Positions 1 to 6,058 of a stretch of 15,127 nt of DNA are shown here, piece by piece. Both the position numbers and the translations under genes were made by a program. The notes below the pieces were generated by a model, which ran no database searches, was not told the origin of the DNA, and saw only the letters and a list, made by a program, of their open reading frames with translations. This DNA comes from Actinomycetes bacterium (GTDB lineage Bacteria; Actinomycetota; Acidimicrobiia; Acidimicrobiales; Microtrichaceae). Position 1 is the first letter of the stretch. Every line of letters begins with the position of its first letter. The stretch is from positions 1-15,127 of the forward strand of contig JAEZFI010000299.1 in NCBI GenBank assembly GCA_023437745.1, read 5' to 3'.

Positions 1-125
1 GGGATGCGGACCTCTTTGGCGATCTGCTTCCAGGCCTTGTCGATCGCCGGTTCCAGCTCGGCCTCGTCGAACGAGACGGAGAGCTTGACCTTGTTGCCCT
101 CGAGGGGCTCGATGGTGGATTTCAC
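1..125 (-). CDS. tig: Trigger factor, N-terminal fragment (5' end of gene only)
   Basis: Ribosome-associated folding chaperone with peptidyl-prolyl isomerase activity. Only the first 41 codons are present; the gene runs off the left edge. Read on the minus strand from a GTG at 125-123, the protein begins VKSTIEPLEGNKVKLSVSFD and continues to KQIAKEVRIP. This matches the ribosome-binding N-terminal domain of trigger factor, in which an E-x-L-E-G-N-x-V-K-L start and a later AREVRIPGFRPGK stretch are family hallmarks; the window ends just before the GFRxGK ribosome-docking loop. The GTG start is chosen because the match to the family begins exactly there. tRNA-Pro diverges from it, with a strong inverted repeat between the two. 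The usual downstream partners clpP and clpX would lie outside the window. Confidence 0.93.
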   Translation of the reverse strand, partial: MKSTIEPLEGNKVKLSVSFDEAELEPAIDKAWKQIAKEVRI

Positions 126-176
126 AGGCGGACGAGTCTACCGACCCGGCGTCGGGGCGCCGAAACGCCCTCGTTC

Positions 177-217
177 CGGGTCGACTGAACCGCGCCGGGC
201 GCGGTTCGGTCGACCCG
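177..217. repeat. 20-bp near-perfect inverted repeat upstream of tig
   Basis: The left arm (177-196) and right arm (198-217) pair over 20 positions, with 19 Watson-Crick pairs and one G-T wobble (186/208) around a single central base (197). The arms begin CGGGTCGAC and end GTCGACCCG. The element sits between two divergent genes, 52 bp upstream of the tig start and 65 bp upstream of tRNA-Pro, so it is not an obvious 3'-end terminator for either. There is no T-tract on either side. It could be cruciform-forming DNA, an operator, or the RNA hairpin of the tig leader. Confidence 0.75.
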
Positions 218-281
218 AAATGGCGGTGAGGGCCGCCGTGTAGCGTGGCGGCGCCGGGTCGGGCGGTCGACGACGTGGCGA

Positions 282-358
282 CGGGACGTGGCGCAGCCTG
301 GTAGCGCACCGGCTTTGGGAGCCGGGGGTCGGGAGTTCGAATCTCCCCGTCCCGACCA
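282..358 (+). tRNA. tRNA-Pro (anticodon TGG)
   Basis: The 77-nt cloverleaf is complete. The 7-bp acceptor stem pairs CGGGACG (282-288) with CGTCCCG. The D-arm contains GCGCAGCCTGGTAGCGC. The anticodon stem CCGGC/GCCGG (309-313/321-325) closes the loop TTTGGGA with anticodon TGG at 316-318. The T-arm is GGGAG-TTCGAAT-CTCCC. The discriminator is A355 and the CCA end is encoded (356-358). The gene stands alone, followed after 147 bp by the RDD-family gene. Confidence 0.97.
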
Positions 359-505
359 CCATCCGGGTTCTGTCACTGCCCGTGCGACAGTCCCGTGGCA
401 CCGGCGGTGACAAAACGGTGGACCGTCGACATCGACTCAGGCAGGTCCTTTAAGGTCCCCGCCGGGAGACCGCCGAGGTCGGCGTTCAGTGGGGGGACCG
501 AGACG

Positions 506-1369
506 ATGGCCGATGACGTGCGACCTGACAGCTGGCCGCAGCCACCTCCCCTCCCGCCGCAGCACGCGGCGCCATCGGCGCCATCGGCGCCTCCCCAGTT
601 CGCGGCCCCGCCGCCAGCTCCCCCGCAGTTCTCGGCACCACCCCAGTTCGCAGCCCCGCCGCCGCTCCGGACGGCACCGCCTGCGAGCTCAGCGTTCGAC
701 GCGGGCCTCCACACGGCAGGCTGGGGGTCGCCGACCAGCCACGTCGCGTCGACGATCCAGGAGCCGCCGCCACCACGTCCGGCGCCACGGATCCACTACG
801 CCGGCTTCTGGCTGCGGTTCGTCGCGTACTGGATCGACTCCAGCACGGTCTGGGTCTGCATCGCCGGCACCCTCCTCGCCACTGAGTGGATGGGCATGAT
901 GTTCGGCTCGACCATCGGCGCGATCACCGCGGTGCTCACCGGGATCGCTGCGCTCGCCGTCTACTACCACCGGATCCCGCGCCAGCTGAGCGATCGCGGC
1001 GCCACGATGGGCATGCGACTGGTGGGGCTCCAACTGCTGGGGGCGGGCGACGGCATGTACCTGGGGCGAGGCATGGCCGTCCTGCGGTGCGCGCTCGGGC
1101 TGGGGATGCCAGCAGCGCTCGGGATCCTGACGCGCCCGCTGCAGATCCGCTTCGTCGAGTGGCTCGTCGACCGCGGCGTGCTCGAGGGAACCGTCACGCA
1201 CACCGGCATCTTCGAAGCCTCCGGGTCCACCTCGTTCCTGCTGGTCCTCTACCTCCTCGGCGTCGTCGTCGCGGGCCTGCCGGCGCTCGTGAACCTCACC
1301 AACCGTCGACGACAGACCGCGTACGACATGATCACCCGCAGCGTGGTCACCCGGACCTGGAAGCGCTGA
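506..1369 (+). CDS. RDD-family membrane protein with proline-rich N-terminus
   Basis: A 287-aa polytopic membrane protein of unknown transport or scaffold role. Residues 1-95 are low complexity, built from Pro, Ala and Gln with repeats such as QFAAPPP, and are probably cytoplasmic and disordered. The RDD domain starts at about residue 98: F101-W-L-R104...A107-Y-W-I-D111 is the R-x-x-A-x-x-I-D signature of helix 1. Hydrophobic segments follow at about 113-133, 136-153, 187-208 and 241-263. The conserved internal stretch is near 163-177 (DRGATMGMRLVGLQL) and the C-terminal R-x-x-A-x-D stretch near 267-283. The ATG at 506 is preferred to an in-frame ATG at 395 because a G-rich ribosome site (GGGGGG, 491-496) lies just upstream and the family pattern needs no longer head. 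The gene converges on the matrixin-like protease gene. RDD membership is clear; the substrate is unknown. Confidence 0.85.
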   Translation: MADDVRPDSWPQPPPLPPQHAAPSAPSAPPQFAAPPPAPPQFSAPPQFAAPPPLRTAPPASSAFDAGLHTAGWGSPTSHVASTIQEPPPPRPAPRIHYAGFWLRFVAYWIDSSTVWVCIAGTLLATEWMGMMFGSTIGAITAVLTGIAALAVYYHRIPRQLSDRGATMGMRLVGLQLLGAGDGMYLGRGMAVLRCALGLGMPAALGILTRPLQIRFVEWLVDRGVLEGTVTHTGIFEASGSTSFLLVLYLLGVVVAGLPALVNLTNRRRQTAYDMITRSVVTRTWKR

Positions 1370-1379
1370 CGAGGGCCGA

Positions 1380-1397
1380 CGACGCACTTCAGCGTCG
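1380..1397. terminator. Short hairpin between convergent genes
   Basis: CGACGC (1380-1385) pairs with GCGTCG (1392-1397) across a 6-nt loop, 11 bases past the RDD stop and 14 bases past the protease stop on the other strand. Position fits a bidirectional terminator, but the stem is short and no T-run follows on either side. Confidence 0.35.
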
Positions 1398-1410
1398 GAT
1401 CCTCCGCCCC

Positions 1411-2352
1411 TCAGAGGTCCGGGGCGCACTGACCCCGGCTCAGGGCGCGGAGGCCGGTCAGGTCGCCCTCGCCGAAGGTCGAGACGCCGAACTGGGTGGT
1501 CGGGTACATGATCTGCGTCGGATCCTCGACGTGATCCAGGCCGACCAGGTGCCCGAGCTCGTGCATGATCACCGAGCGGGCGGCCGCTGGGCCGAGGTCG
1601 TCGGAGTGCATGAGGTCCTCCATCTGCGGGCCGTCGAGCGCCACGACGCCCGAGACGTAGACCATCGGGCCGCCGGTGAGCCCGGTCACGGGAGTGCCGC
1701 CGGCCCGACCGATGATCGAACCCTCGAGGCCCGCGGCGAAGTCGCTGCCATCGGTCCACTGGATCAGCACCGGTGCCCACCGATCGCCGTAGGCCCGCTG
1801 TTGGAACGACTCTCGGAGGAATGACCTCGACTCGTCCGTCTCCCCGTCGTCGATGAACTGGAGTCCCGTCGCCGCCGAGACGGCAGCGATGGCCTTGCGC
1901 AACAGGACGTCACCACCCTTCGGAGCCGTCGCCGGGTTCACCACGTAGTGGATCGGGCGGCACGGATCCCACGCCACCGGACCGTCCTCGTGGACCTGCC
2001 GCTCGATGAACCGATAGCTGGCGTGATCCTCCGTCGACGCCCCGAGCGGCGGTCTGCCGATCGGCACCGGTTCGGCCTCGAACCCGGGGCTCGGTCGTTG
2101 CGACGACACGTCCATGAGCACGGTGTCGGCCAGGGACGCCGTGCTCATGGTCGGCTGAGTGCCCAGCCAGACGAGGCCCAGCACGAAGACGACCACGACG
2201 GTGCCGGACGCCGAGATGATGATGAGGCGACGCCGCTGCTCCTGGCGGACGAGCATCCGACGTCTCGCGGCGTTGCGGGCCCGCTCCTGCTGGCGACGTT
2301 GCTCGACGGTCGCCCGGTACTGCTCCGGCCCCCAGGAGCTCGGCTCCGACAT
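1411..2352 (-). CDS. Membrane-anchored matrixin-like zinc metalloprotease
   Basis: Predicted extracellular zinc endopeptidase, 313 aa. Residues 264-274 read HELGHLVGLDH, the HExxHxxGxxH zinc site of the metzincin clan (ligands H264, H268, H274; catalytic base E265). The Met-turn follows in IMYP (M282), so a matrixin (M10)-like fold is expected. The N-terminus is charged and Arg/Gln-rich (about 11-42), likely cytoplasmic. One hydrophobic segment at about 43-63 anchors the protein, and the catalytic part would lie outside the cell. Cys131 and Cys309 could form a disulfide. The ATG at 2352 gives this membrane topology; the open frame reaches further upstream but adds only Arg/Pro/Cys-rich sequence unlike a protein start. 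The substrate is unknown. No pro-peptide cysteine switch was recognised. Confidence 0.85.
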   Translation of the reverse strand: MSEPSSWGPEQYRATVEQRRQQERARNAARRRMLVRQEQRRRLIIISASGTVVVVFVLGLVWLGTQPTMSTASLADTVLMDVSSQRPSPGFEAEPVPIGRPPLGASTEDHASYRFIERQVHEDGPVAWDPCRPIHYVVNPATAPKGGDVLLRKAIAAVSAATGLQFIDDGETDESRSFLRESFQQRAYGDRWAPVLIQWTDGSDFAAGLEGSIIGRAGGTPVTGLTGGPMVYVSGVVALDGPQMEDLMHSDDLGPAAARSVIMHELGHLVGLDHVEDPTQIMYPTTQFGVSTFGEGDLTGLRALSRGQCAPDL

Positions 2353-2448
2353 CAGCTCATCCGATCCCGCTCGGCATCGACAACACGGCCCCGGCGGGCA
2401 ACCTAAGGGACCACTCGCAACCCGGCAACCGGGACGGCGATTTCGGGA

Positions 2449-2475
2449 CGTACGACCCTGCTCGTACGGCGTACG
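2449..2475. promoter_or_regulatory. Three CGTACG palindromes upstream of the 203-aa gene
   Basis: The palindromic hexamer CGTACG occurs at 2449-2454, 2463-2468 and 2470-2475, at offsets of 14 and 7 bp. The cluster ends 18 bp before the ATG of the rightward 203-aa gene and lies in the divergent spacer (2353-2493). A cluster of identical palindromes here suggests an operator, but no known regulator is recognised. Confidence 0.35.
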
Positions 2476-2493
2476 GGGGCGCACGATCGGTCC

Positions 2494-3105
2494 ATGGCTG
2501 AGTCACTCAACGTCCTGCTGCTCGAGAGCCACCACGGCGAAGGGGCGCGGTCGGCCCACGCGTTGGAGCACGCCGGCCACACCGTGCACCGCTGCCACGA
2601 CCGTCGGCGCCCGGACTTCCCCTGCACCGGCCTGGGCGGCGGTGCGTGCCCCCTCGACGGACCGATCGACGTCGTGCTCGCCGTGCGGCAGCGGGCGACG
2701 CCGCGACCCACGCCGTTGGAGGACGGCGTCACCTGCGCGCTGCGGGCGGGGATCCCGCTCGTCGTCGACGGCCGGGCCCTGCTCGACCCGTTCGCCGACC
2801 TCGCGGCGACGCACGTGCACTTCGACGGCGACGTGGTCGAGGCGTGCGAGCGCACCGTCGCCGAGGCACTCGACCCGCTCTCGGGGGCGGTGCACGACAC
2901 CTTCGCCCCGCTGCTCGCTAGCCGCGGGCTCCCCGCCGACTCCCTGGACGTGCGCCTGGAGCCGGGCGACGGCGTCCTCACGGTCCACCTCCGTGGGAAC
3001 GACGCCGTACCGAAGGCCGTCGTCGAGATGCTCGGCGTCAGGGCCCTCGACGCCATCCGGAAGGTGAACCGCCACTGGTCGGTGGTCGACGTCGTCGTGG
3101 GCTGA
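2494..3105 (+). CDS. Conserved-type hypothetical with receiver-like, Cys/His-rich N-terminus
   Basis: A 203-aa protein I cannot name. The N-terminus NVLLLESHHGEGARSAHALE followed by HAGHTVHRC resembles the first strand and helix of a response-regulator receiver domain. GPIDVVLAVR (56-65) occupies the place of the strand that carries the phosphorylated Asp, but the expected Asp position holds Ala63, so it is probably not a working receiver. Between them sits a segment rich in possible metal ligands: H29, H32, C34, H35, C44, C52. The C-terminal half (about 105-203) looks like an independent small alpha/beta domain. No signal peptide or membrane segment is seen. There is no clear ribosome site before the ATG, so translation could be leaderless. 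It diverges from the protease gene; a long hairpin follows the stop. Confidence 0.75.
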   Translation: MAESLNVLLLESHHGEGARSAHALEHAGHTVHRCHDRRRPDFPCTGLGGGACPLDGPIDVVLAVRQRATPRPTPLEDGVTCALRAGIPLVVDGRALLDPFADLAATHVHFDGDVVEACERTVAEALDPLSGAVHDTFAPLLASRGLPADSLDVRLEPGDGVLTVHLRGNDAVPKAVVEMLGVRALDAIRKVNRHWSVVDVVVG

Positions 3106-3120
3106 GCCCGCCACGACGCC

Positions 3121-3168
3121 TTCTGTGTCGCGTGGCGCGCCCGATGTGGCGCGTCTCACGACACAGAA
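3121..3168. terminator. Long imperfect hairpin after the 203-aa gene
   Basis: The left arm 3121-3141 begins TTCTGTGTCG and the right arm 3148-3168 ends CGACACAGAA. They match at 18 of 21 positions across a 6-nt loop, starting 15 bp past the stop codon. Location suggests a transcription terminator separating this gene from tRNA-Gly 34 bp further on, but there is no T-tract. The near-symmetric ends also leave open a dispersed repeat element. Confidence 0.5.
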
Positions 3169-3202
3169 CGAGGGTGGCCGCCTCGCTACACTCGCCCGAC
3201 CC

Positions 3203-3273
3203 GCGGGTGTAGCTCAATGGTAGAGCCACAGGTTTCCAACCTGTTGACGAGGGTTCGATTCCCTTCACCCGCT
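3203..3273 (+). tRNA. tRNA-Gly (anticodon TCC)
   Basis: The 71-nt cloverleaf is complete. Acceptor stem GCGGGTG (3203-3209) pairs with CACCCGC (3266-3272). The D-arm is GCTC...GAGC. The anticodon stem ACAGG/CCTGT closes loop TTTCCAA with anticodon TCC at 3235-3237. The T-arm is GAGGG-TTCGATT-CCCTT. The discriminator is T3273 and CCA is not encoded, unlike tRNA-Pro in this window. The 120 bp after it, up to the small ORF, hold only a short hairpin. Confidence 0.97.
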
Positions 3274-3373
3274 CTGCTGCGCCGACCTCGGCGCCGGGCT
3301 TCCGAGTCCGCCGCACCGGAGTGCAGACGCGGCTCGGGCGCCGCCCGGAGGCGACGCCCGATTCGTCATCGTG

Positions 3374-3389
3374 CGGGGCGTGCGCCCCG
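3374..3389. terminator. GC-rich hairpin after the 41-aa ORF
   Basis: CGGGGCG (3374-3380) and CGCCCCG (3383-3389) are perfect inverted arms. The hairpin starts 4 bases past the stop of the leftward 41-aa ORF and faces tRNA-Gly coming from the other side, so it could end transcription from both. No T-run is present. Confidence 0.4.
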
Positions 3390-3393
3390 GCGA

Positions 3394-3519
3394 TCAGATG
3401 AAGAAGCCGATGATCTTGAGGAGCGTCAGCACCTCATCGGTGGTGCAGCCGGTGCTGAACACCGCGGTACCGAACAGCATGCCCGCCAACGCGACGTTGC
3501 GACTCTTGAGTGCCTTCAT
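3394..3519 (-). CDS. 41-aa small protein, possible lipoprotein
   Basis: A 41-aa ORF that is easy to miss. It starts MKALKSRNVALAGMLFGTAV, continues FSTGCTTDEVLTLL and ends KIIGFFI. Two lysines and an arginine are followed by a hydrophobic stretch (about 9-21) and S-T-G-C at 22-25, which resembles a lipoprotein signal peptide with Cys25 as the lipidated residue, although Ser at -3 is weak for a lipobox. The mature part would be only 17 residues with a hydrophobic tail. A GAGAGGGAG ribosome site lies about 9 bases before the ATG, supporting translation. It is 80 bp downstream of phoD on the same strand and could share its transcript. Function unknown. Confidence 0.6.
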   Translation of the reverse strand: MKALKSRNVALAGMLFGTAVFSTGCTTDEVLTLLKIIGFFI

Positions 3520-3599
3520 GGAACAAGCTCCCTCTCAGCTCGTGGTTGAAGTGGCCGAAGGTACCACCGGGGAGCGCTCGGATCGAACATCCGTGCCGG

Positions 3600-5186
3600 T
3601 CAGACCGCGGTGGCCTCGCGTTCTCCGGCCTTCACCCTGAACCGGTCCACCCGCGCCACCGGTGTGTCGGGATCCCACACGTCCTCGACGAGGTGGAACT
3701 CGCACTGCAGCGCCTCGGGCGTGATCTCGACCAGTGCGAACCCGTGCTCCGGGTCGAAGTAGCGCACGTGCGGGTTCGCGGCCCGATGGTCGGCGGGGAA
3801 CGAGATGGTGCTGATCGAGCCCACGAGGAACTCGGGCATCACCGTGGGGGCATCCGGCTCGGGCTTCACGTCGAGGACGAAGTTGGCGTGCCAGTCCCCC
3901 GTGACCACGACCGGGTTCGAGACCTCCGCCTCCGTGATCGTGGCGAGGAGGCGGGACCGCACCGACGGGTAGCCGTCCCAGGTGTCCCGGGTGAACGCCG
4001 GCGCCTCGACCGTGCCGGTGTTGAGGCCGGCGAGCATCAGCGGGTTGGCGAGCACGTTCCAGGTGGCCGTCGATCCTGCGAGGCCGTCGAGGAGCCACCG
4101 CTCCTGCTCGTCGCCGAGGTTCGTCGTGTCGGCCGCCTCGTCGCACAGCGGCCCGTCGTCCGAGAGCAGCGAACCCTCCGTCCGGCACGGCGGAGGATCC
4201 GCGTGCTGGCGAGTCTCGATGGTGAAGATCCGTGCCAGCGAACCGAACGTCGCGTCACGGTGGACGCGAAGGTCGGCGAAGTCCTCGGGCTCGGGCTCGA
4301 TGCGGATCGGCGTGTGCTCGTACCAGGCCTGGTACGCGGCGAGCCGACGATCCCGGCTGCGGGGCTGGTCGACGTCGAGCTGCCCGACGTCGCCGGCGTA
4401 GTTGTTCCCGACCTCGTGGTCGTCGAAGGTGACGATCCACGGGACGAGGTGGTGCGCTGCCTGCAGCTGCGGATCGGCCTTCGTCTGGGCGTACCGCATC
4501 CGGTAGTCGTCGAGGGTCGTCGGCGCGGGACCGGCCCACACCCGGTCCCCGGTCTGGTCGGGCGACAGGTCACCGAGGTTCAGCTCGTAGATGTAGTCGC
4601 CGAGGAACACGATGGCGTCGAGGTCCGGTTGCTCGACGGCGCGGCCCCAGGCGCCGTAGTGCCCCCACTGGTAGTCCTGGCAGGAGGCGAACACGAACCG
4701 GAACCGGTCGGGTGTCGCGTCCGCCTCGGGGAACGTGCGGGTCCGTCCCACCGGGCTCGTCTGGTCACCCGCCCGGAACCGGTAGTGGTACCACGTGTCG
4801 GGCTCGAGCCCGCTGACGTCGACGTGCACCGAGTGGCCGAGGGCCGCGGTGGCCGTGGCGATCCCGGACACGACGAGGTGCTCGAAGGCCTCGTCCGTCG
4901 CGACGTCGTAGGCGACCTCGACGTCGCCGTCGGGTGCTCCGCCACCCCCCGCGGTCGGCGCCCACGCGCGGCGGGTCCACAGCATCACCCGGTCGGACAG
5001 CGGGTCACCGCTCGCCACACCGAGCGCGAAGATCCCGGTCGGCAGCCGGGCGCTCGCGGGGGTCGCCGCAGTGACGGCCCGCCCGTCCCCCGAGCGGTCA
5101 CGATCCCGAGCGTCCTCGGGATCCTTGGCGCACGCGGCGGTGACACCCACCAGCGCGAGCCCTGTCAGGAACTGCCGGCGATCCAT
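3600..5186 (-). CDS. phoD: PhoD-family alkaline phosphatase/phosphodiesterase (Tat-exported)
   Basis: Secreted metallophosphoesterase that releases phosphate from mono- and diesters outside the membrane, 528 aa. The N-terminus DRRQFLTG is a twin-arginine export signal. TAAC ending at Cys19 could be a lipobox, so the enzyme may be tethered. A PhoD N-terminal beta domain covers about 50-155 (GIFALGVASGDPLSDRVMLW). The catalytic domain carries the family metal-site motifs FASC (C169), FLGDYIYE (D197), FDDHE (D255, D256, H257) and GDWH (D431, H433). PhoD enzymes use iron and calcium, consistent with the retained Cys. The ATG at 5186 is preceded by GGAAGGGGAACGTGAG, a good ribosome site. Three 11-bp PHO-box-like units overlap the region just upstream, suggesting control by PhoP under phosphate starvation. 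Confidence 0.95.
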   Translation of the reverse strand: MDRRQFLTGLALVGVTAACAKDPEDARDRDRSGDGRAVTAATPASARLPTGIFALGVASGDPLSDRVMLWTRRAWAPTAGGGGAPDGDVEVAYDVATDEAFEHLVVSGIATATAALGHSVHVDVSGLEPDTWYHYRFRAGDQTSPVGRTRTFPEADATPDRFRFVFASCQDYQWGHYGAWGRAVEQPDLDAIVFLGDYIYELNLGDLSPDQTGDRVWAGPAPTTLDDYRMRYAQTKADPQLQAAHHLVPWIVTFDDHEVGNNYAGDVGQLDVDQPRSRDRRLAAYQAWYEHTPIRIEPEPEDFADLRVHRDATFGSLARIFTIETRQHADPPPCRTEGSLLSDDGPLCDEAADTTNLGDEQERWLLDGLAGSTATWNVLANPLMLAGLNTGTVEAPAFTRDTWDGYPSVRSRLLATITEAEVSNPVVVTGDWHANFVLDVKPEPDAPTVMPEFLVGSISTISFPADHRAANPHVRYFDPEHGFALVEITPEALQCEFHLVEDVWDPDTPVARVDRFRVKAGEREATAV

Positions 5187-5191
5187 CTCAC

Positions 5192-5224
5192 GTTCCCCTT
5201 CCGTTCAGCGGCCGTTCACGTTAG
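5192..5224 (+). promoter_or_regulatory. Putative PHO box: three 11-bp direct repeats in the phoD divergent promoter
   Basis: On the plus strand three consecutive 11-bp units read GTTCCCCTTCC (5192), GTTCAGCGGCC (5203) and GTTCACGTTAG (5214). Exact 11-bp spacing of units beginning GTTCA matches the direct-repeat units bound by PhoP in Streptomyces. The array lies 6-38 bp upstream of phoD and overlaps its ribosome site, while its reading direction points toward the 212-aa gene starting at 5333. It could therefore serve either gene or both. A TTGACG at 5246-5251 lies on that gene's side, without a convincing -10 element. Confidence 0.6.
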
Positions 5225-5332
5225 AGGTCAGCGCCTTCGGAACGGTTGACGTCCGGGAGCCGCGGCGCGAGGGTGCGACAAGGCGGTGTCGTCCCCTGCA
5301 TCGCACGCACGCCGTGCAGCCAGGAGGTGTCC

Positions 5333-5971
5333 ATGTACCTCTTCAGCCGACGGGCCCGTCTGCGCCCGGGCAACACTCGCCAGAGCCTCGCGTGGGCCAC
5401 CGACCAGACCGAACGCGTCAACCGCATCTCGGGACTCCAGGTCAACCTCTGGTCCCAGGTCTTCTCCCCCATGGTCGGCACGCTCGTCTGGGCTGCCTTC
5501 GTCACGGACCTCACCCAGCTCGAGGAGGCGAACGACAAGCTGATGGTCGACGAGGAGTACCTCTCGGCACTCGACCGCGGTGCCGAGTTCTTCGAGGGCC
5601 CGATCGACGACAGCCTCCTGTCCGTCCTCGTGGGCGAGCGGGACCCCTCGCGAGACGTCCACTACGTCGCCACCGTGCAGGCCGTCTGCTCGGCGGGGAA
5701 CCTCGCTCGAGGGATCGAGGTGGGGATGACGATCGCGGAGAAGGTCGAGGCGGTCACCGGGGAGCCCACGATGTTCGCCACGGCGGCGACCGGTCCGTAC
5801 GGCGGTGTCGCGTGGCTGACGAGCTACACGGACGTCGCCTCGCTGGAGCGAGCCGAGACCGCCGTGTCGGCCGACGCCGACTTCGTCCGCTACCTCGACG
5901 ACGCGGCCGGCGGCGCCTATCAGGAAGACCCCTGGCTCACGACGCAGCTGTACTACCGGCGGGTGGTCTGA
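5333..5971 (+). CDS. Hypothetical protein with two tandem alpha/beta repeats
   Basis: A 212-aa soluble protein I cannot assign. The start is firm: a perfect AGGAGGT (5322-5328) sits 4 bases before the ATG, and upstream in-frame starts lack this. The two halves resemble each other: GTLVWAAFVTDLTQLEEAND (49-68) with the following YLSALDRG aligns with GGVAWLTSYTDVASLERAET (147-166) with FVRYLDDA. Each half thus has a strand, an acidic helix and a second helix, as in dimeric alpha/beta-barrel (ferredoxin-like) domains, here perhaps fused into one chain. No signal peptide is seen. It diverges from phoD across a 146-bp spacer with the putative PHO box, so phosphate control is possible. Its end faces ygiD across a strong hairpin. 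Confidence 0.8.
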   Translation: MYLFSRRARLRPGNTRQSLAWATDQTERVNRISGLQVNLWSQVFSPMVGTLVWAAFVTDLTQLEEANDKLMVDEEYLSALDRGAEFFEGPIDDSLLSVLVGERDPSRDVHYVATVQAVCSAGNLARGIEVGMTIAEKVEAVTGEPTMFATAATGPYGGVAWLTSYTDVASLERAETAVSADADFVRYLDDAAGGAYQEDPWLTTQLYYRRVV

Positions 5972-6001
5972 GCAGCTGCCTCATCGAGCAAGGGGCATCG
6001 G

Positions 6002-6037
6002 GATCGGAGGGGCGGCGCGGCGGACGCCCCTCCGATC
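6002..6037. terminator. Strong hairpin between convergent genes
   Basis: A perfect 13-bp stem, GATCGGAGGGGCG (6002-6014) with CGCCCCTCCGATC (6025-6037), encloses a 10-nt loop. It lies 30 bp past the 212-aa gene stop and 21 bp past the ygiD stop, where a bidirectional terminator is expected. There is no T-tract, as is common in GC-rich actinobacteria. Confidence 0.65.
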
Positions 6038-6058
6038 GGACGCGAACGGGCAGCACGC

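Noticed and set aside
395..505. Longer start for the RDD protein at ATG 395
   Set aside because: Adds 37 residues of non-family sequence and lacks a ribosome site; ATG 506 has a G-rich site just upstream.
568..592. Short tandem repeats of GCGCCATCG as a possible regulatory or CRISPR-like repeat
   Set aside because: They lie inside the proline/alanine-rich coding region and encode its low-complexity peptide repeats.
282..3273. tRNA genes as attachment sites of an integrated element
   Set aside because: No integrase, no direct repeat of a tRNA 3' end elsewhere in the window, and neighbouring genes look like core chromosome.
3510..5249. A 579-aa open frame on the plus strand, antisense to phoD
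   Set aside because: No domain pattern; it mirrors the codon bias of phoD, whose metal-site motifs are clear on the minus strand.
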